This document shows, in pieces, positions 18,635-27,842 of a stretch of 64,000 nucleotides of DNA. A program made the position numbers and the translations under genes. Under the pieces are notes generated by a model that saw only the letters and a list, made by a program, of their open reading frames with translations, was not told where the DNA came from and did not search any database. This DNA is from Marinobacterium stanieri (GTDB lineage Bacteria; Pseudomonadota; Gammaproteobacteria; Pseudomonadales; Balneatricaceae), in the NCBI RefSeq assembly GCF_900155945.1, contig NZ_FTMN01000008.1:1-64000 (forward strand), given 5' to 3'. Position 1 is the first letter of the stretch, and each line of letters begins with the position of its first letter.

Positions 18635-20427
18635 GTATCCAGACACTGCATAAAGCGACGCTCATCGGCCTGACCGGTGATAAGGAACAGGTGCTCGACC
18701 GGCTGCAAGGGCTGGGTCTCATGCATATTATTCCCCTGCGTGATGATCCTGCCTTCGATATTGAAGCCGGTTGTACACAAGGCGTTGCGCCGGATGCGTT
18801 GCAGCAGGCCATTCGTTACCTGCTAAGTTGTCCGCAAAAGCGTCGTCAGGTGACGGCCGAGCGCCATTTCCGCTTGCCGGATGTGGTGGCAGAGGTGCTG
18901 GATAACCGCAAACAGCACCTGCAGTTGAGTGAACGTCTCGACTTCCTGTGTAAGCGTATTCGTGATCTGGAACCCTGGGGCAACTTTGAGCTGCCCGGTG
19001 ATGAGAGGTTGTTGGGCTATCGGCTCTGGTTCTATCTGGTCCCCAACTACCGCATGCACGAGCTGAAACACACCGAGTTGCCCTGGTCACTGGTGCATCG
19101 GGATAACCGTCACGCTTACGTGGCCGTGATGGCAAAGGACGAGCCGCGCACCAATCAAATGCCGGTGGCACGTACCCATACCGGCTCGGTGCCGCTGAAT
19201 CAGCTCAAGCGTGAGCTGGAAGATCTCGAGATTGAAATCGAAGCGCTCAAGGCTGAGCGTGAAGCCCATACCCGCTGGCTGTATCTGCTGCAGCGCTCCA
19301 TGGCGGGCAGCGAGGATATGGCCGAGCGTGAGCGGGTGTCTCGTCAAACCCTGGATGATGACAAGATTTTTGCGTTGCAGGGCTGGCTGCCCGCTGCGCG
19401 AGCGGACGAGTTGCAGGCCTTTGCCGACGCCGAAGGGTTAGTGTTGTTGCTGGAAGCGGTAGCGGATGACGAACTGCCGCCAACTCTGCTGGATAACCCG
19501 GCCCAGCTGGCGGGCGGTGAAGAGGTGGTGCGTTTTTATCAGATGCCCGGTTATCGGGCCTGGGACCCTTCCCGCGTGGTGTTTTTCTCCTTTGCCGCCT
19601 TCTTTGCCCTGATTCTGTCGGATGCCGGTTATGCCTTGCTGCTGGGGCTGGTCTTGCTGTTTTACTGGAACCGTATGGGACGTTCTGAAACCGGCTGCCG
19701 TCTGCGTGTATTGGGTGCTACCCTGGCGCTGTTCTCAGCGGGCTGGGGCGTGCTGGTGGGCAGCTACTTTGGTGCTCCACCACCAGGGCCCCTGGCGGTC
19801 CTGAAGCTGGTGGATATGAACGACTTTGACAGCATGATGCGCATCTCGGTGGTGATGGGCGCCAGTCACCTGATTCTGGCGAACCTGATCACTGCCTGGC
19901 GTGCCCGGCACCGGCTGACGGCACTGGCCCCCCTGGGCTGGACGCTGGTGATTGTGGCGGGCCTCAGTGCCTGGCTGCGACAGCAACTGGGACTGGAATG
20001 GGGGCTGCTGGGGCTGGGCTTGTTGATGATTCTGCTGTTCTCCAGTGAGCGTCCCATGCAGGGAGCATCGTCCATCGCCTGGCGCCTGGTAGATGGCCTG
20101 CTGGCCCTCACTGGTGTGTCCAAAATGTTTGGCGATGTGCTGAGTTATCTGCGCCTGTTCGCGCTGGGGCTTGCCAGTGCTTCGCTGGCCGTCACCTTTA
20201 ACCAGCTGGCCACCGATGTGGCGGCTGCCGTGCCCGGTATTGGCCTGTTCTTCGAGGTACTGATTCTGCTGGCCGGACATCTGCTCAACTTTGTACTGGC
20301 GGTGGTCAGTGGTGTGATCCACGGCCTGCGCCTGAATCTGATCGAGTTCTATAACTGGAGCCTTGCTGATGAAGGCTACGCTTTTCAACCGTTCACCAAG
20401 CGGGAGGTCGACCCTTGGATAACCTGA
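18631..20427 (+). CDS. atpI: V-type ATP synthase/ATPase subunit I (a-subunit, membrane stator)
   Basis: 598 residues. The cytoplasmic N-terminal half (1-310) has coiled-coil stretches (about 190-215). The membrane half starts near 315 with FFSFAAFFALILSDAGYALLLG and has about seven helices. The essential channel arginine is R508 in SYLRLFALGLAS, and the closing motif HGLRLNLIEFYNW follows. It forms the ion half-channels against the K ring. Overlaps subunit D by 4 bp and subunit K by 13 bp, so translation is coupled. Somewhat shorter than typical, as in other compact bacterial V-ATPases. Confidence 0.94.
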   Translation: MSIQTLHKATLIGLTGDKEQVLDRLQGLGLMHIIPLRDDPAFDIEAGCTQGVAPDALQQAIRYLLSCPQKRRQVTAERHFRLPDVVAEVLDNRKQHLQLSERLDFLCKRIRDLEPWGNFELPGDERLLGYRLWFYLVPNYRMHELKHTELPWSLVHRDNRHAYVAVMAKDEPRTNQMPVARTHTGSVPLNQLKRELEDLEIEIEALKAEREAHTRWLYLLQRSMAGSEDMAERERVSRQTLDDDKIFALQGWLPAARADELQAFADAEGLVLLLEAVADDELPPTLLDNPAQLAGGEEVVRFYQMPGYRAWDPSRVVFFSFAAFFALILSDAGYALLLGLVLLFYWNRMGRSETGCRLRVLGATLALFSAGWGVLVGSYFGAPPPGPLAVLKLVDMNDFDSMMRISVVMGASHLILANLITAWRARHRLTALAPLGWTLVIVAGLSAWLRQQLGLEWGLLGLGLLMILLFSSERPMQGASSIAWRLVDGLLALTGVSKMFGDVLSYLRLFALGLASASLAVTFNQLATDVAAAVPGIGLFFEVLILLAGHLLNFVLAVVSGVIHGLRLNLIEFYNWSLADEGYAFQPFTKREVDPWIT

Positions 20428-20861
20428 TACTGGCACTGGGATGGGCGGGGCTTTACGGCCCCATGGCATTGGGCGCGATCGGCAGCATTATCGGCTGTGC
20501 GCTGGCGGGGCAGGCAGCCTGTGGCGCCTTGCTGGAAACGGAAACCGGACATGGGCGCTACGTGGGTATCGCCGCTATGCCCTCGTCGCAGACGATCTAC
20601 GGCATCGTGGTGATGTTCTCATTGAACCGGGCGGTGACGCTGGATAACGCACCCGGCCTGTTCGCCATCGGGATTCTGGCAGGGCTGGCGCTGATGTTCA
20701 GTGCCATTCGCCAGGGGCAGTGCTGTGCCAGCGCGATTAACGTGTCCAAAATCAAACCGGAGATCTTCGGTATGTCGGTGGCGCCGGCGGCCATCGTTGA
20801 AGGCTTCGCCGTATTCGCCTTCATCTTTGCTCTGGTGATCAGTGCCGGCATTCCGGGCTAA
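20415..20861 (+). CDS. atpK: V-type ATP synthase/ATPase subunit K (rotor proteolipid) with Na+-site residues
   Basis: 148 residues from TTG 20415, supported by GGGAGGT 8 bases upstream; the next ATG (20463) would cut the first helix. Four membrane helices, a fused pair of two hairpins. The ion glutamate is E129 (APAAIVEGFAV) in helix 4. S58-Q59 (PSSQTIYG) in helix 2 and Q100 (IRQGQ) in helix 3 match the positions of the Na+ ligands of the Enterococcus hirae rotor as I know them (T64/Q65, Q110, E139), with the same Q-to-E spacing of 29. This supports Na+ rather than H+ transport. The residue match is seen; the specificity is inferred. Confidence 0.93.
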   Translation: MDNLILALGWAGLYGPMALGAIGSIIGCALAGQAACGALLETETGHGRYVGIAAMPSSQTIYGIVVMFSLNRAVTLDNAPGLFAIGILAGLALMFSAIRQGQCCASAINVSKIKPEIFGMSVAPAAIVEGFAVFAFIFALVISAGIPG

Positions 20862-20870
20862 GGGGGCGCC

Positions 20871-21551
20871 ATGAGTGAGCAACAACAGCAGGCCGCATCC
20901 GGCGTTGAAAAGCTGATCCAGCAACTGCGTGAGCAGGGTGTGGAGCAGGGGCAGCAAAAAGCCTCGGAGCTGGTGGAAGAAGCCGAGCGTCGTGCCAACT
21001 GGCTGGTCGAACAGGCGCAGCAGGAAGCCGAGCAGCTGCGGCGCAAGGCCCGTGAAGACGCCGAGCGACTGCGCCGTGCCGGCGAGGATGCCCTGAAAAT
21101 GGCAGCACGGGACATGCAGTTGCAGCTGCGCGAGCAACTGGCGCATACCTTTGCCGACCGGGTGCGGATGCAGGTCAGCGAACAGCTGGACAGCGAGACC
21201 TTTATCCGCGACGTGATTCAGGAAGTGGTGCAGCAGGCCTGTCAGGATGCGTCCCTGTGCGCCATGCCAAGAGTTGAGGTGCTGTTGCCGGCCGGTGTGG
21301 TGGGCCTGGAAGAGCTGCGCCGCAACCCCCATGCCTATCGTGAGGGCAAGCTTAGCCAGTTCGTTCAGGAGCAGCTGAACGTGCAACTGCGTGACGGGGT
21401 GACGCTGGATCTGCATGACGGGCGTGGCATCTGTATTCGCTGTAACGGTGAGGATGCGGAAATCGATCTCAGTGACCGTGCCCTGGCTGAGCTGCTGCTG
21501 CGCCACCTGCAGCCCCGTTTCCGTGCCATTCTGGAAGGGGTGATTCGCTAG
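20871..21551 (+). CDS. atpE: V-type ATP synthase/ATPase subunit E (peripheral stalk)
   Basis: 226 residues from ATG 20871, 9 bp after K. The N-terminal 100 residues are a charged right-handed-type coiled coil (KASELVEEAERRANWLVEQAQQ...). The C-terminal half folds onto the top of A3B3, with VEVLLPAGVVGLEELR and GVTLDLHDGRGICIRCNGEDAEIDLSDRALAELLL. Peripheral stalks of this family normally pair E with a G/H subunit; no separate G gene is seen here. The stop overlaps the next start (TAGTG). Confidence 0.9.
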   Translation: MSEQQQQAASGVEKLIQQLREQGVEQGQQKASELVEEAERRANWLVEQAQQEAEQLRRKAREDAERLRRAGEDALKMAARDMQLQLREQLAHTFADRVRMQVSEQLDSETFIRDVIQEVVQQACQDASLCAMPRVEVLLPAGVVGLEELRRNPHAYREGKLSQFVQEQLNVQLRDGVTLDLHDGRGICIRCNGEDAEIDLSDRALAELLLRHLQPRFRAILEGVIR

Positions 21552-22249
21552 TGTCGCTGTACTACACCCTGGTCCCGGCTTTGCCTGCCCTGCCGCCATC
21601 CATGAGTCAGTTGAAGGAGCTGCCGATTTCGGTACTGCAGCTGGAACAGCGTCTGACCATGCTGAGCGAGGATGACCGGGCAGTACTGGAGCGGGCGCTG
21701 CGCCTGTTCCAGCGTGAGCGCAGTGGAGACGAGGGTTTCTCTGACCGGGATGAAGTACTGCACTGGCAACAGGAGCTGGCGGCGATTCCGGACAAGCCCT
21801 TGCGGCGTGTATTGGAAGAGAATCTTGAGTGGCGCAGCCTGATTGCGGCGCAGCGCTACCGTCTGGCAGGTCAGGCCGAAGGTGGTAGCTTTCAGGGCTA
21901 TGGTCGGCGTGTATGGATTATCAAACGTGACTGGCAGCAACCCGACTTTGGCCTGGGGCGTCGCTATCCCTGGTTGATCGAATCCCTGGCCCAGCTCAAG
22001 CAGGGGCAGTGCCTGGAGCTGGAACAGCAGATTCTGGAACGGCTATGGCGCAAGTTGCGCCTGTTGGAGCAAAGCCACCCCTTTACCCTGATGGCCATTG
22101 CGGCCTATCGGCTGCGCTGGTCGCTGGCCGAGTATCGTTTGCGCTGGCAGGGTGACGCCGCGCAGACCCATTTTTCGCAACTGGTCGACCGCGCCCTCTC
22201 CGGGCTGGAGCTGGATGAGCCGGTCGACGCTGTGACAGAGGCAGGTTAA
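21551..22249 (+). CDS. DUF2764-family V-ATPase-associated subunit
   Basis: 232 residues from GTG 21551, overlapping the subunit E stop. It begins YYTLVPALPALPPSMSQLKELPIS, the typical DUF2764 opening, and is rich in Leu/Arg/Glu helices afterwards (VLHWQQELAAIP, LLEQSHPFTLMAIAAYRLRW). In Chlamydiae, Spirochaetes and Bacteroidetes the DUF2764 gene lies between E and A, exactly as here, and is thought to stand in for subunit C, linking the D shaft to the K ring. Overlaps the subunit A start by one base (TAATG). Confidence 0.85.
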   Translation: MSLYYTLVPALPALPPSMSQLKELPISVLQLEQRLTMLSEDDRAVLERALRLFQRERSGDEGFSDRDEVLHWQQELAAIPDKPLRRVLEENLEWRSLIAAQRYRLAGQAEGGSFQGYGRRVWIIKRDWQQPDFGLGRRYPWLIESLAQLKQGQCLELEQQILERLWRKLRLLEQSHPFTLMAIAAYRLRWSLAEYRLRWQGDAAQTHFSQLVDRALSGLELDEPVDAVTEAG

Positions 22250-24069
22250 TGAGCATGAACCAGACCCCCAGTGCACGGGTAATAGGTGTCCATGACGACA
22301 TCGTCAGTATCCGCATGCTGAAGGATGACGAGGGCGAGTTTTATCCCATTACCAAGAACGAGGTGGTGCTGATCTGTCCACAGCGCAGTGATGGCGAGCG
22401 GCTGGAAAAACTGCAGGCCGAAGTGCTGCGTGTACGTCATGGTGAAGCTGATGTGCAGGTGTTCGAGACCACCCGAGGTGTGTCCGTTGGTGATGGCGTT
22501 GAGCAAACCGGCCAGATGCTGTCGGTATCGCTGGGGCCGGGCCTGTTGGGACAGGTCTATGATGGTTTGCAGAATCCACTGGAAGTGATTGCCGGCCAGC
22601 ATGGTTTTTTCCTGCCGCGCGGCCTGGAAGTAGATGGCATTGACCAGCAGCAGAAGTGGTCATTTCAGCCCAGCGTGAAGGTAGGGGCCAGGGTTAAGGC
22701 AGGCGACCTGCTGGGGCGTGTGCCCGAAAGCCGCTTCAGTCACAAGATCATGGTGCCGTTCAATTTGCGCGGGGAAGCCGAGGTCACCTGGGTGCAGGAG
22801 GGCAGCTTCACTGTTTCAACGCCCGTGGTGCGCCTGCGTCTGGCCAATGGCAGCGAGCGTGAAGTCAGCATGCAGCAGCGCTGGCCGGTGCGCGTACCGG
22901 TCAACCGTGACCTGTTGCGAGAGGGTTATAACCAGCGCCTGTTTCCACAGCAACCGATGCTGACCAGTATCCGCTTGATCGACACCTTCTTCCCGGTTGC
23001 GCTGGGCGGCACCGCCTGTATTCCGGGACCGTTCGGTGCCGGTAAAACCGTGCTGCAGGGCCTGATTTCGCGCTACTCCAATGTGGATATCGTGGTCATC
23101 GTGGCCTGTGGCGAGCGTGCCGGCGAGGTGGTGGAAACCATTACCGAGTTCCCCAATATGCCGGACCCGCGTGGCGGCACCCTGATGGACCGCACGGTGA
23201 TTATCTGTAACACCTCGTCCATGCCGGTTGCGGCCCGTGAAGCCTCCATCTATACCGGTATCACCATCAGCGAATACTACCGCCAGATGGGCTATAACGT
23301 GCTGTTGATCGCGGACTCCACTTCACGCTGGGCTCAGGCCATGCGTGAAACCTCGGGCCGTTTGGAAGAGATACCGGGTGAAGAGGCCTTTCCGGCCTAT
23401 CTGGACTCGGCAGTACGTGCGCTCTATGAGCGTGCCGGCCTGGTACAGACCAATGATCGCGAGCAGGGCAGTCTGACCCTGATTGGCACGGTATCGCCCG
23501 CCGGCGGCAACTTTGAGGAGCCGGTGACCCAGTCGACGCTGCGTACGGTGAAAACCTTCCTGGGCCTGAGTGCCGAGCGTGCCTACAAGCGCGCCTACCC
23601 GGCAGTGGATCCGTTGATCTCCTGGTCACGCTATCTGGATCAGCTGGAGAACTGGTACAGCGATGAGCTGTCGCCACAGTGGGTGGCACAGGTGAAGCGT
23701 ATGCTGAGCCTGATCCGCGAGGGCGAGCGGGTGCAGCAGATGATGCAGGTGACGGGCGAAGAGGGGGTTACGCTGGAGGATTACCTGATCTGGCAAAAAT
23801 CCCAGTGTCTTGACCAGGTCTATCTACAGCAGGATGCCTTTGACGATGTGGATGCTTCAACGCCCATCAGTCGCCAGCAGGAACTTTTTGGTCTGTTGAT
23901 CGACTGCCTGGATAACCCGCCGGCGATGACCGAAAAGGAAAATGTGCGAGCGCATTTCGTCAAACTGGCAGGCCTGTTCCGCAACCTCAACTACAGTCGC
24001 CATGACAGTCCGGACTACCGACGTTATCTGGCTGACATCAAGGAGATGGTGTACCACGTGCAGGCCTGA
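22249..24069 (+). CDS. atpA: V-type ATP synthase/ATPase catalytic subunit A
   Basis: 606 residues. N-terminal beta barrel, the non-homologous region typical of V/A-type A subunits (about 115-205; KVGARVKAGDLLGRV), then Walker A GPFGAGKT (260-267). The stretches IVACGERAGEVVETITEFP, ADSTSRWAQAMRETSGRLEEIPGEEAFPAYLDS and TLIGTVSPAGGNFEEPVTQ surround the catalytic site, and the catalytic Glu lies in GERAGE. It hydrolyses or makes ATP in alternation with B. Last gene of the operon; converges with a NUDIX gene 5 bp downstream, with no terminator between. Confidence 0.97.
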   Translation: MSMNQTPSARVIGVHDDIVSIRMLKDDEGEFYPITKNEVVLICPQRSDGERLEKLQAEVLRVRHGEADVQVFETTRGVSVGDGVEQTGQMLSVSLGPGLLGQVYDGLQNPLEVIAGQHGFFLPRGLEVDGIDQQQKWSFQPSVKVGARVKAGDLLGRVPESRFSHKIMVPFNLRGEAEVTWVQEGSFTVSTPVVRLRLANGSEREVSMQQRWPVRVPVNRDLLREGYNQRLFPQQPMLTSIRLIDTFFPVALGGTACIPGPFGAGKTVLQGLISRYSNVDIVVIVACGERAGEVVETITEFPNMPDPRGGTLMDRTVIICNTSSMPVAAREASIYTGITISEYYRQMGYNVLLIADSTSRWAQAMRETSGRLEEIPGEEAFPAYLDSAVRALYERAGLVQTNDREQGSLTLIGTVSPAGGNFEEPVTQSTLRTVKTFLGLSAERAYKRAYPAVDPLISWSRYLDQLENWYSDELSPQWVAQVKRMLSLIREGERVQQMMQVTGEEGVTLEDYLIWQKSQCLDQVYLQQDAFDDVDASTPISRQQELFGLLIDCLDNPPAMTEKENVRAHFVKLAGLFRNLNYSRHDSPDYRRYLADIKEMVYHVQA

Positions 24070-24074
24070 ACCGG

Positions 24075-24638
24075 TCAGGTTTGCAGTAACAGCTCGGCGT
24101 AGCCCGGCTCAATCTCCAGATGGCGCAGGGGAAAGCTGGGCTCGGCCTTGGCGCGATCGGCAAAGTAGTACCTCAGGGCGTTGCCGATAGTGGTGAATGC
24201 CAACTCATCCCAGGGGATCTCGTCTTCACGGAACAGGCGTGTTTCCAGGGTTTCTTCACTGATGCCAAACTTTTCTTCCGGCAGGTCTGCCAGATAGATC
24301 ATCTGCACCTGGTTCACGTGCAGAATCGAGGTGACCGTATACAGCTTGCGCAGCACAACCTCGGCCTGAGCTTCTTCGCGGGTCTCGCGCAGGGCAGCTG
24401 TTTCAGTGGACTCGCCGTTTTCCATAAAGCCTGCGGGCAGCGTCCAGTAGCCGTAACGCGGCTCGATGGCACGCTTGCACAACAGCACACGATCACCGTG
24501 CACCGGCAGGCAGCCGGCGATAATGCGCGGATTCTGGTAGTGGATGCTGCCGCAGTTGTCGCAGACATAGCGCTCCCGGTTATCGCCCTCGGGGACTCGT
24601 ACGCTGACCGGATGGCTGCACTGGCTGCAATATTTCAT
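24075..24638 (-). CDS. NUDIX hydrolase with N-terminal zinc ribbon
   Basis: 187 residues from ATG 24638 (AAGGG upstream). Zinc ribbon at the start: CSQC (4-7) and CDNC (26-29). The NUDIX box follows, [25 protein letters not shown], with Glu residues in place but Gln where the last Gly is usual. It resembles the C-terminal half of NADH pyrophosphatase NudC but is too short for it; stand-alone forms of this size are common in Proteobacteria. The substrate is unknown, probably a nucleoside diphosphate derivative. Divergent from the CoA-type NUDIX gene. Confidence 0.88.
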   Translation of the reverse strand: MKYCSQCSHPVSVRVPEGDNRERYVCDNCGSIHYQNPRIIAGCLPVHGDRVLLCKRAIEPRYGYWTLPAGFMENGESTETAALRETREEAQAEVVLRKLYTVTSILHVNQVQMIYLADLPEEKFGISEETLETRLFREDEIPWDELAFTTIGNALRYYFADRAKAEPSFPLRHLEIEPGYAELLLQT

Positions 24639-24757
24639 TTCAAACCCTTGGTTGTCGCTTGCCGAAGCTGAATGTGAATTGTGGCATTTTACGTGGGGTC
24701 GCGACAGGTCGATTACAGCGGTATTATAAATGCCTCTTTTTCGCATTGGTTGTCTGC

Positions 24758-25354
24758 ATGCTGGATCAGTTACGTAAGCGTTTGCACCATCACCGTCCTT
24801 GGCGCCTCAGAACCCGTGGCCGTGAAGCAGGTGTTCTGGTGGCCCTGACGGACCGCCCCGACCCGGAAGTGATCTTGACGCTCAGAGCGGCTACCTTGTC
24901 GACCCACAGTGGTGAAGTTTCCTTCCCCGGCGGCAAACGTGACCCTGAAGATGCTGACCTGTTGGCCACGGCTCTGCGAGAAGCGCATGAGGAAGTTGAC
25001 CTGCACAGCCGTGATGTGGAAATCATCGGTTCGCTGGGGCAGGTGGTATCCAAGCATCATCTTCAGGTTATGCCCTGGGTGGGTGTTGTGGCAGAACAGC
25101 AGCCGCTGAAGGCCAATCCCGGCGAAATTGACCGTATTCTGCGTGTGCCGCTGAGTTTCCTGCTGGCGCCGGAAAACCGCCGCATGGATCGGCTCGACTT
25201 CGCCGGCCAGACCCGTTATGTTCCGGCCTGGAGCTGGCAGGGGGATGTGATTTGGGGGCTGACCGCCTACATTCTGGCCGAGCTGCTGAACGTGGGCTTT
25301 GATGCCGATATTCCGATGAAACCCCGCCCCGAACACCTGGAGGCCGAGCTTTGA
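24758..25354 (+). CDS. NUDIX hydrolase, CoA pyrophosphatase (NudL) type
   Basis: 198 residues from ATG 24758; in-frame codons upstream lack a ribosome site. It carries the CoA-NUDIX signature ([20 protein letters not shown]) fused to the NUDIX box ([23 protein letters not shown]). Family members split CoA and its derivatives into 4'-phosphopantetheine and 3',5'-ADP. The stop overlaps the next gene's TTG start (TTGA), so the two are coupled. Confidence 0.9.
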   Translation: MLDQLRKRLHHHRPWRLRTRGREAGVLVALTDRPDPEVILTLRAATLSTHSGEVSFPGGKRDPEDADLLATALREAHEEVDLHSRDVEIIGSLGQVVSKHHLQVMPWVGVVAEQQPLKANPGEIDRILRVPLSFLLAPENRRMDRLDFAGQTRYVPAWSWQGDVIWGLTAYILAELLNVGFDADIPMKPRPEHLEAEL

Positions 25355-25542
25355 CCGATACCACCGATAACCGTCCTGTGCCCAGTCCCTGCATTGGCGT
25401 CTGTGCTCTTGGAGAAGGCGATATCTGTATTGCCTGTCACCGCAGTGGCATGGAGATCAGCCACTGGGGCCGCATGAGTAATGAAGAAAAGCGGGCGGTT
25501 TGGGCGCTGGTGAGGCGGCGAGAGCAGGGCGAAGCCTGCTAA
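25351..25542 (+). CDS. DUF1289 small cysteine protein
   Basis: 63 residues from TTG 25351, with GGAGG 7 bases upstream. The DUF1289 pattern is clear: SPCIGVC...CIACHRSGMEISHWGRMSNEEKRAVW, four Cys that probably bind a metal. Function unknown; Fe-S or zinc binding is suggested for the family by its cysteines. Translationally coupled to the CoA-NUDIX gene and convergent with corC. Confidence 0.92.
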   Translation: MTDTTDNRPVPSPCIGVCALGEGDICIACHRSGMEISHWGRMSNEEKRAVWALVRRREQGEAC

Positions 25543-25557
25543 CGCCACCTATACCGG

Positions 25558-26832
25558 TTAGAGGGTTTCCCGTGCCTTGGCCGTCTTGCTGGCACGCACG
25601 GTTTTGACCAGGTTGTCACAGATCTGCAGGGTTTCCATACGATAGCCGTTTACCTCAAGGCAGACATTGGCATCGGGAATGGATTCCAGAATCTCCGTAA
25701 TCAGACCGTTCAATGTCTTGGGGCCATCCGTGGGCAGCTGCCACTTCAACGCCTTGTTGATTTCGCGGACATAGGCGCTGCCGTCGATAAAGTAACTGCC
25801 ATCTTCCTGTGGGTGGATGTCCTGGTTGGTGTCATCCTTCTCGTTGGACAGCTCACCAACGATCTCTTCCAGAATATCTTCCAGCGTTACTACGCCTTCG
25901 ATATCACCGTATTCATCCACTACCACGGCAATGCGGCGGCTGTGCTTCTGGAAGTTCAGCAATTGGGTCTGCAGCGGTGTGCTTTCCGGCACGAAATAGG
26001 CTTCATGCACCACCTGCATGATGGCCGGCTTGGTCACCTTGCCCTGCTGGATCAACTGCGCCAGGTTGCGCATGTGCAGGATGCCGACAATGTTGTTGAT
26101 GTCGCCGCGGTACACCGGCAGGCGTGTGTGGCGGGTCTTGGACAGCAGCTGGAGGATCTCGTCCATCTCCAGATCCAGGTCGATCCCCTCGACCTCGTTG
26201 CGCGGGATCATGATGTCGTTGACGGTGACCTCGTTCAGCTCCAGTACGCCCAGCAGCATGGACTGGTTGCGATGCGGCAGCAGTGAACCAGCTTCGTGCA
26301 CGATGGTGCGCAGCTCTTCGGTACTCAGGTGTTCATTGCCGGCGTCGTTGACGTTGACGCCAAACAGACGCAGGAAACCGTTGGTGATGCCGTTGATGAT
26401 CCATACCAGCGGGTATGCGATTTTCAGCATCGGTTGCAGGATATAGGAGGCCGGAAAGGCAATTTTCTCGGGGTGCAGTGCCGCCATGGTTTTCGGCGAT
26501 ACTTCGGCAAAAATCAGGATAACCAGTGTCAGGCCTGCGGTTGCGATGGCAATACCGGCGTCACCCCAAAGGCGTACCGCGATAACGGTGGCGATGGCGG
26601 ATGCCAGGATGTTGACGAAGTTATTGCCGATCAGGATCAGGCCGATAAGGCGGTCAGGGCGCTCCAGCAGGCTGTTGGCCTTGCGTGCAGAGCGGTGTCC
26701 GCTCTTGACCAGATGGCGCAACCGGTAACGGTTGAGCGACATCATGCCGGTTTCGGAGCTGGAGAAAAAAGCTGAACAGAAAATCAGCACAACTAGAATG
26801 ATCGTCAGTGTGCCTATCGACGCATCGTCCAA
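25558..26832 (-). CDS. CNNM/CorC-family membrane protein (YfjD-like)
   Basis: 424 residues from a TTG at 26832 with TAAGG upstream; no better start is nearby. DUF21 membrane domain (about 1-180, with FFSSSETGMMSLNRYRLRHLV and IFAEVSPKTMAAL), a CBS pair (about 200-330, DIMIPRNEVEGIDLDL; RLPVYRGDINNIVG; VVDEYGDIEGVVTLEDILEEIVGEL), then the CorC/HlyC C-terminal domain. The family is linked to Mg2+ (and Co2+) efflux. 57 bp downstream of ypjD on the same strand, as in E. coli, and in the usual place beside ffh. Confidence 0.93.
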   Translation of the reverse strand: MDDASIGTLTIILVVLIFCSAFFSSSETGMMSLNRYRLRHLVKSGHRSARKANSLLERPDRLIGLILIGNNFVNILASAIATVIAVRLWGDAGIAIATAGLTLVILIFAEVSPKTMAALHPEKIAFPASYILQPMLKIAYPLVWIINGITNGFLRLFGVNVNDAGNEHLSTEELRTIVHEAGSLLPHRNQSMLLGVLELNEVTVNDIMIPRNEVEGIDLDLEMDEILQLLSKTRHTRLPVYRGDINNIVGILHMRNLAQLIQQGKVTKPAIMQVVHEAYFVPESTPLQTQLLNFQKHSRRIAVVVDEYGDIEGVVTLEDILEEIVGELSNEKDDTNQDIHPQEDGSYFIDGSAYVREINKALKWQLPTDGPKTLNGLITEILESIPDANVCLEVNGYRMETLQICDNLVKTVRASKTAKARETL

Positions 26833-26889
26833 GGGACAAAACCTTATCTTAATTCGGGGCGTTCATTTTCTGGTCAGGCCCTGCGGGTG

Positions 26890-27690
26890 TCAAGGCGTGT
26901 TTAGTAGCAACTCCAGTACCAGTTTGGAGCCGAAAAACGCCAGCATCAGCACAATAAAGCCGCCCAGTGTCCAGCGCACGGCCGTGCGGCCACGCCAGCC
27001 CAGGAAATATCGACCGCCCAGCAAGATGGCATACACCACCCAGGCAAGGATAGAGAGCGCAGTTTTATGGGCCAGGTGCTGGGCAAACAGGTTTTCGACA
27101 AACACCACGCCGGAGATGAGCGAAGCGGTGAGCAGAATGAAACCGGCCCAGAGTGTGTCGAACAGCAGGCGCTCCATCATCTGCAGCGGTGGCAGGGAGG
27201 CAACCAGGCCACGGGTATGATGGTGCTTCAGCGCACTTTCCTGACGCGACAGGAGAATGGCCTGCACTGCAGAAATGGTAAACAGGCTGTAGGCCAGCAG
27301 GGATAGCAGGATGTGGGCGATCAGACCACCGGCATAGGGCTTGGCCTGGGGCTCTTCAATACCAGTGATGGACAGCAATGCTGTTATGGCCGCCAACGGG
27401 AAAACGCCAATAAACAGGTTGTCCAGTTTCTGTCGCAGGCTGCTGATCAGAACCAGTCCGGCCACAACCCAGGCGATAAGCGAGCCGACCGGGAAGAAGC
27501 CCAGGTCGATGCCACCCGGCTGGTGCAGGACCTGATACACTGAGTATCCGTGCAATGCAAAAGCACCCGCGCCCAGCATGCGCAGCGTCGCGCCACGGCC
27601 GTCATTGGGTCCGGTGGACAGGCGTTGCCATTGCATCCAGGTCGCTAGGGAATAACACAGAGCGGCGACAAGCGTCGTAATGATCAGCAT
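26890..27690 (-). CDS. ypjD: CcsA/HemX-like inner-membrane protein YpjD
   Basis: 266 residues from ATG 27690, with about eight predicted membrane helices. The CcsA-like core (AHILLSLLAYSLFTISAVQAILL; KTALSILAWVVYAILLGGRYFLGWRG) holds the conserved His and Trp-Arg-Gly features of cytochrome c assembly proteins. YpjD itself has no assigned reaction; the relation to haem handling is by fold only. Divergent from ffh with a 152-bp spacer; cotranscribed with the CorC-like gene. Confidence 0.9.
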   Translation of the reverse strand: MLIITTLVAALCYSLATWMQWQRLSTGPNDGRGATLRMLGAGAFALHGYSVYQVLHQPGGIDLGFFPVGSLIAWVVAGLVLISSLRQKLDNLFIGVFPLAAITALLSITGIEEPQAKPYAGGLIAHILLSLLAYSLFTISAVQAILLSRQESALKHHHTRGLVASLPPLQMMERLLFDTLWAGFILLTASLISGVVFVENLFAQHLAHKTALSILAWVVYAILLGGRYFLGWRGRTAVRWTLGGFIVLMLAFFGSKLVLELLLNTP

Positions 27691-27750
27691 TCCTATCCTC
27701 CTTAATGGCGGCTAAGTGTGGCACAAATGCCGGGAGGAGGAAATATGAGG

Positions 27751-27779
27751 TGCCCCACCGGCGGGGGCTCCTGTATAAT
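27751..27779 (+). promoter_or_regulatory. Probable promoter of ffh
   Basis: A perfect -10 box TATAAT at 27774-27779, 63 bp before ffh. The -35 at 17-bp spacing (TGCCCC, 27751-27756) is weak. Confidence 0.45.
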
Positions 27780-27842
27780 ATGTCGCCAAAGCGTTTTAAG
27801 GCAGGTGTCGGGGCGGCAGCTGCGGCCAGATAGAGGTATTCG

